64,000 nt of DNA from Streptomyces halstedii. GTDB lineage: Bacteria > Actinomycetota > Actinomycetes > Streptomycetales > Streptomycetaceae. The position numbers were made by a program, and so were the translations under genes. Below are positions 45,054-53,271 of this stretch, piece by piece. The first letter of the stretch is position 1; every line of letters begins with the position of its first letter. Under the pieces are notes generated by a model. That model searched no databases. It saw nothing but the letters and a program-made list of their open reading frames with translations, and was not told where the DNA came from. The DNA is taken from assembly GCA_000720535.1 (NCBI GenBank), contig JOAZ01000012.1:1-64000 (forward strand), read 5' to 3'.

Positions 45054-45713
45054 TCAGCGCTTCTCGGCCTGGAGGCGGGCCACGTACGCGGCCGCCTGCG
45101 AGCGGCGCTCCATGCCCAGCTTGGCCAGCAGGCTGGAGACGTAGTTCTTGATCGTCTTCTCGGCGAGGTGCAGCCGCTCGCCGATGACCCGGTTGGTCAG
45201 CCCCTCGCCGATGAGGTCGAGGATCTTGCGCTCCTGGTCCGTCAGGCCGGCCAGCCGCTCGTCGCCCCTGCCGGTGCGCCCCTCGCGCAGCCGCTCCAGC
45301 ACCCGCGCGGTCGCGGCCGGGTCGAGCAGCGACTTCCCGGCGGCGACGTCGCGCACCGCGTTCAGCAGCTCGGTGCCGCGGATCGCCTTCAGGACGTAGC
45401 CCGAGGCTCCGGCCATGATCGCGTCGAAGAGGGCCTCGTCGTCGGCGTACGAGGTGAGCATCAGGCACTTGATGTTCTCGTCGGCGGAGCGGACCTCGCG
45501 GCAGACCTCCACCCCGCTGCCGTCCGGCAGCCGCACGTCCAGGACGGCCACGTCCGGACGCGTCGCCGGGATGCGTGCCAGGGCGTCGGCGGCGGTGCCC
45601 GCCTCGCCGACGACCTCGATGTCCTCCTCGACGGAGAGCAGCTCATGGACTCCGCGGCGGACGACTTCATGGTCATCGAGAAGGAATACAGTGATTTTTC
45701 CGTCTTCACGCAC
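45054..45713 (-). CDS. NarL/LuxR-type response regulator
   Basis: A 219-aa two-domain regulator. The receiver domain (residues about 7-125) has acidic pair LLDDHE, phosphoacceptor Asp in [10 protein letters not shown], and LTSYADDEA, then VLKAIRG with the conserved Lys. The C-terminal LuxR HTH (about 150-210) has [20 protein letters not shown] and [19 protein letters not shown], as in DevR/NarL. No sensor kinase is adjacent, so it is an orphan regulator. I take GTG 45713 (VREDGK); a GTG six codons upstream is in frame. It is divergent from bkd operon 2. Confidence 0.9.
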   Translation of the reverse strand: MREDGKITVFLLDDHEVVRRGVHELLSVEEDIEVVGEAGTAADALARIPATRPDVAVLDVRLPDGSGVEVCREVRSADENIKCLMLTSYADDEALFDAIMAGASGYVLKAIRGTELLNAVRDVAAGKSLLDPAATARVLERLREGRTGRGDERLAGLTDQERKILDLIGEGLTNRVIGERLHLAEKTIKNYVSSLLAKLGMERRSQAAAYVARLQAEKR

Positions 45714-45833
45714 AAACGAAGTCTCACACACTCCTTTCCCGTCCGCCCTTCCCTGGCGCTTGCGGCCGGGATACCGTGCCGTTGTTCCGGCGGCCCCGGG
45801 CCCTGTTGTCAGCGCTGTGACCAGCAGGGCTTC

Positions 45834-45873
45834 GCGATTTTTTCGATTTACTTGGAAATCCAAGCAAAATCGC
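45834..45873. promoter_or_regulatory. nested inverted repeat
   Basis: GCGATTTT (45834-45841) pairs with AAAATCGC (45866-45873); inside sits CTTGG-AAAT-CCAAG (45851-45864). It is AT-rich against a high-GC background. It may be an operator or an attenuator-like structure for either divergent gene. Confidence 0.55.
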
Positions 45874-45883
45874 AGGTCACAGG

Positions 45884-45907
45884 GTGTTTCGCAGTTATGC
45901 GAAGCAC
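45884..45907. promoter_or_regulatory. 24-bp operator-like palindrome
   Basis: GTGTTTCGCA (45884-45893) and TGCGAAGCAC (45898-45907) match as inverted arms at 9 of 10 positions around GTTA. It lies about 150 bp before bkdA and 170 bp before the response regulator. Confidence 0.6.
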
Positions 45908-46059
45908 TGGGTAACGTGCTTGTTGCAGGGCGCTCGCCGGGGCACCTGTCACGCCTGTTTCCGGCCGAGTGCACCCACCCCGTGCACGGGTACCGGCGCA
46001 GGCGAGCCGCACTGGTTCCCCGGCCATCCCGGGGGCCGGACCGACGGAGGAGCACGCAC

Positions 46060-47208
46060 GTGACCGTGGAGAGCACTGCCGCGCGCAAACCGCGACGCAG
46101 CAGCAAGCGGACCAGCGCCGCGAAGAAGCCGCAGAACGCCGAGCCGCAGCTGGTACAGCTGCTGACGCCGGAGGGTGAGCGGGTCGAGCACCCCGACTAC
46201 GCGATCGATCTGAGCGGCGACGAGCTGCGCGGTCTGTACCGGGACATGGTCCTGACCCGCCGCTTCGACGCCGAGGCCACCGCGCTCCAGCGGCAGGGCG
46301 AGCTGGGCCTGTGGGCCTCGCTGCTGGGCCAGGAAGCCGCGCAGATCGGTTCGGGCCGGGCGCTCCGCGACGACGACTACGTCTTCCCGACCTATCGCGA
46401 GCACGGCGTCGCCTGGTGCCGCGGGGTCGATCCCACCAACCTGCTCGGCATGTTCCGCGGCGTGAACCACGGCGGCTGGGACCCCAACAGCAACAACTTC
46501 CACCTGTACACGATCGTCATCGGCTCGCAGACCCTGCACGCCACCGGCTACGCCATGGGCGTCGCCAAGGACGGCGCGGACTCGGCCGTGATCGCGTACT
46601 TCGGTGACGGTGCCTCCAGCCAGGGCGACGTCGCGGAGTCGTTCACCTTCTCCGCCGTCTACAACGCCCCGGTCGTCTTCTTCTGCCAGAACAACCAGTG
46701 GGCCATCTCCGAGCCGACCGAGAAGCAGACCCGGGTGCCGCTCTACCAGCGCGCCCAGGGCTACGGCTTCCCCGGCGTCCGGGTGGACGGCAACGACGTG
46801 CTGGCGTGCCTGGCCGTCACCAGGTCGGCGCTGGAGCGCGCCCGCCGGGGCGAGGGCCCCACCCTCGTCGAGGCGTTCACCTACCGGATGGGCGCCCACA
46901 CCACCTCCGACGACCCGACCAAGTACCGGGCGGACGAGGAGACGGCGGCCTGGGAGGCGAAGGACCCGATCCTCCGGCTCCGTACGTACCTGGAGAAGCA
47001 GGAGATCGCCGACGCCGCGTACTTCACCGCGCTGGACGAGGAGAGCGAGGCCCTCGGCAAGCGCGTCCGCGAGGCCGTACGAAGCATGCCCGACCCCGAG
47101 CCGCTGGCGATGTTCGACCACACCTACGCCGACGGCAACCCGCTCGTCGACGAGGAGCGCGCCCAGTTCGCCGCCTACCAGGCATCGTTCGCCGAGGAGG
47201 GCAACTAG
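46060..47208 (+). CDS. bkdA: branched-chain 2-oxo-acid dehydrogenase E1 alpha (second operon)
   Basis: Second E1alpha copy, 382 aa. It has [17 protein letters not shown], the ThDP motif [16 protein letters not shown] to VVFFCQNN, and [16 protein letters not shown] lysine/arginine-rich N-terminus ([16 protein letters not shown], residues about 8-25) sets it apart from the first copy. GGAGGAG seven bases upstream fixes GTG 46060; the frame reaching back to 45415 is spurious. Two bases separate it from bkdB. By memory of S. coelicolor order this is the bkdA1B1C1 operon. Confidence 0.94.
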   Translation: MTVESTAARKPRRSSKRTSAAKKPQNAEPQLVQLLTPEGERVEHPDYAIDLSGDELRGLYRDMVLTRRFDAEATALQRQGELGLWASLLGQEAAQIGSGRALRDDDYVFPTYREHGVAWCRGVDPTNLLGMFRGVNHGGWDPNSNNFHLYTIVIGSQTLHATGYAMGVAKDGADSAVIAYFGDGASSQGDVAESFTFSAVYNAPVVFFCQNNQWAISEPTEKQTRVPLYQRAQGYGFPGVRVDGNDVLACLAVTRSALERARRGEGPTLVEAFTYRMGAHTTSDDPTKYRADEETAAWEAKDPILRLRTYLEKQEIADAAYFTALDEESEALGKRVREAVRSMPDPEPLAMFDHTYADGNPLVDEERAQFAAYQASFAEEGN

Positions 47209-47210
47209 CC

Positions 47211-48191
47211 ATGGCCGCCCAGAAAATGTCCATCGCCAAGGCGCTCAACGAGTCGCTGCGCAAGGCCCTGGAGACCGACCCCAAGGTCCTGATCATGGGC
47301 GAGGACGTCGGAAAGCTCGGCGGGGTCTTCCGGATCACCGACGGCCTCCAGAAGGACTTCGGCGAGGACCGGGTCATCGACACCCCCCTCGCGGAGTCCG
47401 GCATCGTCGGTACGGCGATCGGCCTGGCCCTGCGCGGATACCGCCCGGTCGTCGAGATCCAGTTCGACGGCTTCGTCTTCCCGGCGTACGACCAGATCGT
47501 CACCCAGCTCGCGAAGATGCACGCCCGCGCGCTCGGCAAGGTCAAGATGCCGGTCGTCATCCGCATCCCGTACGGCGGTGGCATTGGCGCCGTCGAGCAC
47601 CACAGCGAATCGCCCGAGGCCCTGTTCGCGCACGTCGCCGGCCTGAAGGTCGTCTCGCCGTCCAACGCGAGCGACGCCTACTGGATGATGCAGCAGGCCG
47701 TGCAGAGCGACGACCCGGTCATCTTCTTCGAGCCGAAGCGCCGGTACTGGGACAAGGGCGAGCTGGACACCGAGGCCATCCCCGGCTCGCTGCACAGCGC
47801 CGCCACCGTCCGCGAGGGCACCGACCTCACCCTGGTGGCGTACGGCCCGATGGTGAAGGTCTGCCTGGAGGCGGCCGCCGCCGCGCAGGAGGAGGGCAAG
47901 TCGATCGAGGTCCTGGACCTGCGGTCGATGTCCCCGATCGACTTCGACGCCGTCCAGGCCTCCGTCGAGAAGACCGGCCGGCTCGTGGTGGTCCACGAGG
48001 CGCCGGTGTTCTACGGCTCCGGGGCCGAGATCGCCGCACGGATCACCGAGCGCTGCTTCTACCACCTCGAAGCCCCCGTTCTGCGGGTCGGCGGCTACCA
48101 CGCCCCGTACCCGCCGGCCCGGCTGGAGGACGAGTACCTCCCGGGACTGGACCGGGTGCTCGACGCCGTCGACCGCTCGCTGGCGTACTGA
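47211..48191 (+). CDS. bkdB: branched-chain 2-oxo-acid dehydrogenase E1 beta (second operon)
   Basis: A 326-aa E1beta. It has MGEDVGKLGGVFRITDGLQK, TPLAESGIVGTAIGLALRGY, RIPYGGGIGAVEHHSESPEA and VVHEAPVFYGSGAEIAARI. It aligns over its length with the copy at 25276. ATG 47211 directly follows the bkdA stop, and bkdC starts 10 bp downstream, so the three genes form one unit. Confidence 0.95.
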   Translation: MAAQKMSIAKALNESLRKALETDPKVLIMGEDVGKLGGVFRITDGLQKDFGEDRVIDTPLAESGIVGTAIGLALRGYRPVVEIQFDGFVFPAYDQIVTQLAKMHARALGKVKMPVVIRIPYGGGIGAVEHHSESPEALFAHVAGLKVVSPSNASDAYWMMQQAVQSDDPVIFFEPKRRYWDKGELDTEAIPGSLHSAATVREGTDLTLVAYGPMVKVCLEAAAAAQEEGKSIEVLDLRSMSPIDFDAVQASVEKTGRLVVVHEAPVFYGSGAEIAARITERCFYHLEAPVLRVGGYHAPYPPARLEDEYLPGLDRVLDAVDRSLAY

Positions 48192-48201
48192 GGAGAGGTT
48201 C

Positions 48202-49623
48202 GTGACGACGATGACCGAAACGTCTGCTCGCTTCCGTGAGTTCAAGATGCCCGATGTGGGCGAGGGACTGACCGAGGCGGAAATCCTCAAGTGGTACGTC
48301 CAGCCCGGCGACACCGTCACCGACGGCCAGGTGGTCTGCGAGGTCGAGACCGCCAAGGCCGCGGTCGAGCTGCCGATCCCGTTCGACGGGGTGGTGCACG
48401 AGCTGCGCTTCCCCGAGGGCACGACCGTGGACGTCGGCGAGGTGATCATCGCGGTGGACGTGGCGCCCGGCAGCGGTGACGCCCCGGCACAAGCGGAACC
48501 CGTACCGGAGGCCGTGGCGGAACCCGAGGCGGAGGAGGCCCCCAAGGGGCGTCAGCCGGTGCTCGTCGGGTACGGCGTGGCCGAGAGCTCCACCAAGCGG
48601 CGGGCCCGCAAGGGCGTCGCGGTCCCGGGCCCGGCCGCCGCCGCCGTCCAGGCCGAGCTGAACGGCCGCGCCGCCGCCGAGCCCGCCCCCGCGCCCGTCC
48701 CGGAAGGCCGCCCGCTGGCCAAGCCGCCGGTGCGCAAGCTCGCCAAGGACCTGGGGATCGACCTCGCCACGGTCACCCCGACCGGCGAGGGCGGCATCAT
48801 CACCCGTGAGGACGTCCACGCGGCGGCGGCCCCGGCCCAGCCGGCCGCACCCGCGCAGCCCGCACCCGTCGCCGAGCCGGCACCGGCCGCCGAGGAGGCC
48901 GCGGTCTCCTCGGTCCAGGGCGCCCGGGAGACCCGTATCCCCGTCAAGGGGGTACGCAAGGCCATCGCCCAGGCCATGGTCGGCAGCGCCTTCACGGCTC
49001 CGCACGTCACCGAGTTCGTCACCGTCGACGTGACGCGCACGATGAAGCTGGTGGCGGAGCTGAAGGAGGACAAGGACATGGCGGGGGTGCGGGTCAACCC
49101 GCTCCTGATCATCGCCAAGGCCCTCCTGGTCGCGATCAGGCGCAACCCGGACGTCAACGCCTCCTGGGACGAGGCCGCCCAGGAGATCGTCCAGAAGCAC
49201 TACGTCAACCTGGGCATCGCCGCGGCCACCCCGCGCGGCCTGATCGTGCCGAACATCAAGGACGCGCACGAGAAGACCTTGCCGCAGCTCGCGGAGGCAC
49301 TGGGCGAGCTGGTCTCCACGGCCCGCGAGGGCCGTACGTCCCCGGCGGCGATGGCGGGCGGCACGGTGACCATCACCAACGTCGGCGTCTTCGGTGTGGA
49401 CACGGGCACCCCGATCCTCAACCCGGGTGAGTCCGCGATCCTCGCGGTCGGAGCCATCAAGCTCCAGCCGTGGGTCCACAAGGGCAAGGTGAAGCCCCGC
49501 CAGGTGACCACGCTGGCCCTGTCGTTCGACCACCGGCTGGTCGACGGCGAGCTGGGCTCCAAGGTCCTCGCGGACGTCGCGGCGATCCTGGAACAGCCGA
49601 AGCGGCTGATCACCTGGGCCTGA
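48202..49623 (+). CDS. bkdC: dihydrolipoamide acyltransferase E2 (second operon)
   Basis: A 473-aa E2. The lipoyl domain (residues about 14-90) has the modified lysine in VETAKAAVELP. A short Ala/Pro linker, the peripheral subunit-binding domain (PVRKLAKDLGIDLATVTPTG), a second Ala/Pro linker and the catalytic domain ending ALSFDHRLVDGELGSKVL follow. Both linkers are clearly shorter than in the copy at 26310. The start is GTG 48202 with GAGGAGAGG upstream. Its last 14 bases overlap the convergent ATP-binding gene. Confidence 0.94.
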   Translation: MTTMTETSARFREFKMPDVGEGLTEAEILKWYVQPGDTVTDGQVVCEVETAKAAVELPIPFDGVVHELRFPEGTTVDVGEVIIAVDVAPGSGDAPAQAEPVPEAVAEPEAEEAPKGRQPVLVGYGVAESSTKRRARKGVAVPGPAAAAVQAELNGRAAAEPAPAPVPEGRPLAKPPVRKLAKDLGIDLATVTPTGEGGIITREDVHAAAAPAQPAAPAQPAPVAEPAPAAEEAAVSSVQGARETRIPVKGVRKAIAQAMVGSAFTAPHVTEFVTVDVTRTMKLVAELKEDKDMAGVRVNPLLIIAKALLVAIRRNPDVNASWDEAAQEIVQKHYVNLGIAAATPRGLIVPNIKDAHEKTLPQLAEALGELVSTAREGRTSPAAMAGGTVTITNVGVFGVDTGTPILNPGESAILAVGAIKLQPWVHKGKVKPRQVTTLALSFDHRLVDGELGSKVLADVAAILEQPKRLITWA

Positions 49624-50119
49624 CGGCCCCGGCGGTACGTGTGACGGATGGGCCCGCGCGGAGGACGTGCGGGCCCATCGGCATGTCCGGCCCCGGTCGC
49701 CGCACGGAGAGTTCGGCGTAGACCGTCTTGCCCACGGCACGCGGCTCGACGCCCCAGTCGTCGGCGAGCCGCGCCACGATCATGAGGCCCCGCCCGTAGC
49801 ACTCGTCGTCCTCGGCCGCGCGCACGCCCGGCAACCGCTCCCCGCGCGGATCGCTGACCGCGATGCGGAGCGCGGTGGCTGTGAGGGTCAGCTCCACCCG
49901 GAAGAGCCGGCCCCGGAGCGAGCCGTGCAGCAGGGCGTTCGTCGCCAACTCGCTGACCAGCAACGCCGCGTCGCAGGCCAGGTGCGGATACCCCCACTGG
50001 GTCACGAGCCGGGTGACGCGGTGCCGGGAGAGGGAGACGCTGCGGGACGTGGGGGTGTAGTCGAGCCGGTCCCGGCGGAGGACGGGTTCGGGGGCGGGGA
50101 TTTCCTGGGCTGCGGTCAT
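49610..50119 (-). CDS. HATPase-fold anti-sigma-factor-like protein
   Basis: A 169-aa GHKL ATPase-domain protein of the Streptomyces RsbW/SpoIIAB-like group. It has the N-box LLVSELATNALLHGS, RIAVSDPRGERLPG, and the G-box ECYGRGLMIVARLADDWGV. The start ATG 50119 has GGAGG nine bases upstream. It lies divergent from an XRE/DUF5753 gene that is followed by a DUF397 gene, the trio typical of WhiJ-like loci. Its 3' end overlaps the convergent bkdC by 14 bases and runs through the terminator at 49646. Confidence 0.9.
   Translation of the reverse strand: MTAAQEIPAPEPVLRRDRLDYTPTSRSVSLSRHRVTRLVTQWGYPHLACDAALLVSELATNALLHGSLRGRLFRVELTLTATALRIAVSDPRGERLPGVRAAEDDECYGRGLMIVARLADDWGVEPRAVGKTVYAELSVRRPGPDMPMGPHVLRAGPSVTRTAGAVRPR
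49646..49680. terminator. terminator of bkd operon 2 inside the convergent gene
   Basis: CGATGGGCCCGC (49646-49657) pairs with GCGGGCCCATCG (49669-49680) around an 11-nt loop. It is 22 bp past the bkdC stop but within the coding sequence of the ATP-binding protein. Confidence 0.8.
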
Positions 50120-50368
50120 GGACGCGTGCCTCCGTGGGGTGCGGGCGGTGGCGATGCCGGTACCTGCGGTGCGGGGGGCCGGGGCGGCCCGGAGCAGGGC
50201 AGGGCGGTGCACTTCCGCCGATTGGTTCCGCTGAGCGAGCGGTGGAATACCGACAGTAGTGGTGTGGTCCTACGTGCAGCAACAAGTTCGGGCAGAAAAT
50301 TCTCTGCCCTAGTTGGTGTTCGAGGAGAATGCGTCCCAGACTTGGGGCACTTGGCGAGGGGATGCGAT

Positions 50369-51250
50369 GTGGCAGGCAACAGTCCTGATCGAGGCCGGAC
50401 GGTTTCAACGGTGCTGGGGCGCCGTCTCGGCGGCGAGCTGCTTCGGCTGCGGGAGGCATGCTCCTTGCGCCAGTCCCACGCTGCTGAAGCACTGACGGCC
50501 TCGGTCGCGAAGGTGGCCAAGATCGAGCGCGGCCTGGTGCCGATACGGGACCCGGACATCAGGGCCCTGTGCCATCTCTACGGCGAGACCGATGAAGGGG
50601 TCGTCGCCAGGCTGCTGGCACTCGCCAAGACCGATCGCGAGCGCCGTAAGGCCAGTGGATGGTGGAACCAGTACCCCGGACTCCAGTCCATGGCCGAGTA
50701 CGTGGCTCTGGAAGACATCGCCACCAGCCTGCGTACGTGGCAGCTCGCGATCGTGCCCGGCCTGTTGCAGACGCCCGATTACGCCAGGGCCCTGGCAGTG
50801 GGAAACGGTTCCTGGGAAGACCCCGATGAAATCGAACCCTTTGTTGCGGGCCGGATGTCTCGGCAGGCGCGGCTGACCGGTGAACAGCCGCTGGAGCTGT
50901 GGGCGGTGGTGCATGAGGGGGCTCTGCGCCAACTGGTCGGAGGGCGCGATGTGATGAGGGAGCAGCTGGGGCGACTGCTCGACATGGCGCGGCGACCGAA
51001 CGTGAAGCTGCAAATCCTGCCGCACCTTGCGGGTGCCCATCCTGGGATGACGAGCGCCTTCACCATCGTTTCGTTCGCCGAGCCGGGTGCGTTGGACGTG
51101 GTTCACATGGATACGACCTCGACCACGCTCTGGTTGGAGAGCGATACTGATGCACACCGACACGGCAGCCTCTTCGGGCGGGTCTCGCGTCTGGCACTCG
51201 CACAGCACAACTCGGTCGGACTCATCAACGACATCCTCAAGGAGCTGTAG
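50369..51250 (+). CDS. XRE-family regulator with DUF5753 (WhiJ-like)
   Basis: A 293-aa regulator. The N-terminal HTH (about residues 15-75) has LGGELLRLREACSLRQSHAA and VAKVAKIERGLVPIRDPDI. The C-terminal DUF5753 (about 100-285) has WQLAIVPGLLQTPDYARAL, GRMSRQARL, LQILPHLAGAHPGM and DVVHMDTTSTTLWLESD. GAGGGG seven bases upstream supports GTG 50369. It is followed after 5 bp by a DUF397 gene. WhiJ-family proteins control development; the partner small protein probably modulates DNA binding. Confidence 0.9.
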   Translation: MAGNSPDRGRTVSTVLGRRLGGELLRLREACSLRQSHAAEALTASVAKVAKIERGLVPIRDPDIRALCHLYGETDEGVVARLLALAKTDRERRKASGWWNQYPGLQSMAEYVALEDIATSLRTWQLAIVPGLLQTPDYARALAVGNGSWEDPDEIEPFVAGRMSRQARLTGEQPLELWAVVHEGALRQLVGGRDVMREQLGRLLDMARRPNVKLQILPHLAGAHPGMTSAFTIVSFAEPGALDVVHMDTTSTTLWLESDTDAHRHGSLFGRVSRLALAQHNSVGLINDILKEL

Positions 51251-51255
51251 ACCGC

Positions 51256-51444
51256 GTGCTCGGGTACAAGTTCGTCAAGTCCAGCTACAGCGGCGGCAAC
51301 TCAGGGCAGGAATGCGTCGAGGTAGCCCGCAACCTCCCCCATGCCGTCGCCCTCCGCGACTCCAAGCGGGCCGAAGGGCCTGTCGTCACCGTCGCGCCCG
51401 CCGCCTGGGACGCCTTCACGGCGGAGCTGCGCCGGCAGCCGTAG
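51256..51444 (+). CDS. DUF397 small protein
   Basis: A 62-aa DUF397 protein, the usual partner of XRE/DUF5753 regulators. It has the family pattern FVKSSYSGGNSGQECVEVA, VALRDSKRAEGPVVTVAP and WDAFTAEL. The start is GTG 51256, five bases after the regulator stop, so it is co-transcribed and probably coupled. Confidence 0.93.
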   Translation: MLGYKFVKSSYSGGNSGQECVEVARNLPHAVALRDSKRAEGPVVTVAPAAWDAFTAELRRQP

Positions 51445-51454
51445 CGCACACGGC

Positions 51455-51493
51455 GAAGGGGTCCGGCCCGCGTCGCGCGGGCCGGACCCCTTC
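51455..51493. terminator. bidirectional terminator
   Basis: A perfect 17-bp stem (51455-51471 with 51477-51493) and short loop lie between the DUF397 gene and the convergent carboxypeptidase gene, followed by TCTCC. Confidence 0.85.
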
Positions 51494-51510
51494 TCCACAC
51501 CGCGGCGCGG

Positions 51511-52410
51511 CTACTTCTTGAACCCGTAGTCCAGCAACTTCTTCGCGTCGGACGTCCGGGTGCTCACCGACGACGACGTCAGCACGGTCCCGATCACCGT
51601 CTTGCCCTTGCGGGTCGCGGCGAAGACCAGGCAGTACTTCGCGGTCGGGCCCGAGCCGGTCTTCACACCGATGGCGCCGCTGTAACCGCCCAGCAGCGGG
51701 TTGGTGTTGGCCCACTCCATGTAGCGGTAGCCGCCGCTCTTGGTGGTGACCTTCTGCTTGGTCGACTTGGTCTTCACGATCGCGCGGAACGTGGAGTTCT
51801 TCATCGCGTTGCTCGCGAGCTTCGTCAGGTCGCGGGGCGTCGAGTAGTTCTTGCCGCTGCCGATGCCGTCGAACGAGTCGAAGTGGGTGTTCTTCAGCCC
51901 CAGGCTCTTGGCGCTGGAGTTCATCTTGCCGATGAACGACTTCACCCGGGCCGCGCGGGTGCTGCCGGAGCCGAACTTGTCCGCGAGCGCGTAGGCCGCG
52001 TCGCAGCCGGAGGGGAGCATCAGGCCGTACAACAGCTGGCGCACCGTCACCTTGTCCCCGACGATCAGCCGGGCCGAGGAGGCGTTCTTGGAGACGATGT
52101 AGTCGCTGTAGGCCTTCTGGATCGTGACCTTGGAGTCCAGATTCAGGTTCTTCTGGGCCAGGACCACCTTGGCCGTCATGATCTTGGTGGTGGAACCGGT
52201 GGGGCGCCGGGTGTCGGCGGCCTTGGTGTACAGCGTCTTCCCGGTGCCGTCGTTCATCACGAAACCGCCCTTGGCGGTGATCGAGGGCGTCGGCGGGGCC
52301 GCGGCCTGGGCCCCGGAGGCGAACGCCCCGCCCGCGAGGAGGGCGCCCGTGGTCAGGGCGATCACGGTCGCGACCGATGCGCGACGAGCGCCCGTAATGC
52401 CGTGTATCAA
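51511..52410 (-). CDS. secreted D-alanyl-D-alanine carboxypeptidase
   Basis: Removes the terminal D-Ala of peptidoglycan stems outside the cell. It has a signal peptide (ATVIALTTGALLAGGAFA, cleavage near AQA-A), then the serine-enzyme domain with STTK (S-x-x-K), SGC at the S-x-N position (the third residue is Cys instead of Asn) and KTG in GVKTGSG. The length is about 299 aa, short because the C-terminal domain of PBP5 types is absent. The ATG-less start: TTG 52410 has GGAG eight bases upstream; TTG 52416 is too close to it. Confidence 0.9.
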   Translation of the reverse strand: MIHGITGARRASVATVIALTTGALLAGGAFASGAQAAAPPTPSITAKGGFVMNDGTGKTLYTKAADTRRPTGSTTKIMTAKVVLAQKNLNLDSKVTIQKAYSDYIVSKNASSARLIVGDKVTVRQLLYGLMLPSGCDAAYALADKFGSGSTRAARVKSFIGKMNSSAKSLGLKNTHFDSFDGIGSGKNYSTPRDLTKLASNAMKNSTFRAIVKTKSTKQKVTTKSGGYRYMEWANTNPLLGGYSGAIGVKTGSGPTAKYCLVFAATRKGKTVIGTVLTSSSVSTRTSDAKKLLDYGFKK

Positions 52411-52587
52411 GGTCAACGCTCCAAATGTCTCTGCCGGGCACCGGCACGGAGGCGGTGCGCTCAGTGGTGAGACTCATGAGGTGGCCCGGGGGCTGTACGC
52501 ACGGACGGGTGAATATGCCCGAGGGGGCGGCGGTCCAGGATCCGGACGCGGGAGCCGATGCGTACCTGTTGTATCTATGCTGTGTGC

Positions 52588-53271
52588 ATGCCTGCCGCAC
52601 CTTCCGCCCCCGTACGTCCCTCGTCGCCTCCCGTCAAGCGCCCTCCCGCCGCCGAGCGGGTCTATACCCACATCAAGGAAGCCGTCCTGGACCGCCGCTA
52701 CGAGGGCGGCACGCTCCTCACCGAGGGCGACCTCGCCGAGGCCGTCGGGGTCTCGCGTACGCCCGTCCGGGAGGCGCTGCTCCGGCTGGAGGTCGAAGGG
52801 CTGATCAAGCTCTACCCGAAGAAGGGCGCGCTGGTGCTGGCCGTCTCCGCCCAGGAGATCTCGGACGTCGTGGAGACCCGGCTGCTGGTCGAGGAGTTCG
52901 CCGCCCGCAAGGCGGTCCCGGCGTCCCCGAGGCTCGTCGCCCGGCTCGAAGAGCTCCTGGAGGAGCAGCGGCAGCTCGCCGACGCCGGTGACCTGGCCGC
53001 CGTGTCCGTCAAGGACCGCTGCTTCCACGCCGAGATCGTGCGCAACGCGGGCAACGAGATCCTCTCGCGCCTCTACGACCAGCTCCGCGACCGGCAGTTG
53101 CGGATGGGGGTCGCGGTGATGGAGGCGCATCCGGACAGGATCGCCGCCAACATCACCGAGCACGGGGAACTGCTGGACGCCATCCGCTCCGGCGACGCGG
53201 AGGGCGCCGCGCTGGTCGTGCGCCGCCACGTCAGCCGGGTCAAGGTGCTGGTGCGGGGTGACGACCGATGA
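52588..53271 (+). CDS. GntR-family regulator (FadR/VanR subfamily)
   Basis: A 227-aa regulator. The N-terminal winged HTH (about residues 20-85) has RVYTHIKEAVLDRRYEGGT, LAEAVGVSRTPVREALLRLE and the wing LYPKKGALV. The C-terminal FCD domain (about 95-215) contains metal-site His residues (FHAEIV, VRRHVSRV). ATG 52588 is preferred over 52558. TATGCT ends six bases before the ATG, so the mRNA may be leaderless. Its stop overlaps the MFS gene start (ATGA), so it probably controls that transporter. Confidence 0.92.
   Translation: MPAAPSAPVRPSSPPVKRPPAAERVYTHIKEAVLDRRYEGGTLLTEGDLAEAVGVSRTPVREALLRLEVEGLIKLYPKKGALVLAVSAQEISDVVETRLLVEEFAARKAVPASPRLVARLEELLEEQRQLADAGDLAAVSVKDRCFHAEIVRNAGNEILSRLYDQLRDRQLRMGVAVMEAHPDRIAANITEHGELLDAIRSGDAEGAALVVRRHVSRVKVLVRGDDR

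Larger units (their letters stand above)
45714..46059. other. divergent response regulator / bkdA intergenic region
   Basis: 346 bp without a gene. It carries two adjacent inverted repeats (next entries) in an AT-rich patch around 45830-45920. Two GTGCAC palindromes lie near 45970-45990, close to the bkdA start. Confidence 0.6.

Noticed and set aside
45415-46059. N-terminal extension of the second E1 alpha frame
   Set aside because: It runs through the response regulator gene on the other strand and the intergenic palindromes; a clear ribosome site fixes the start at 46060.
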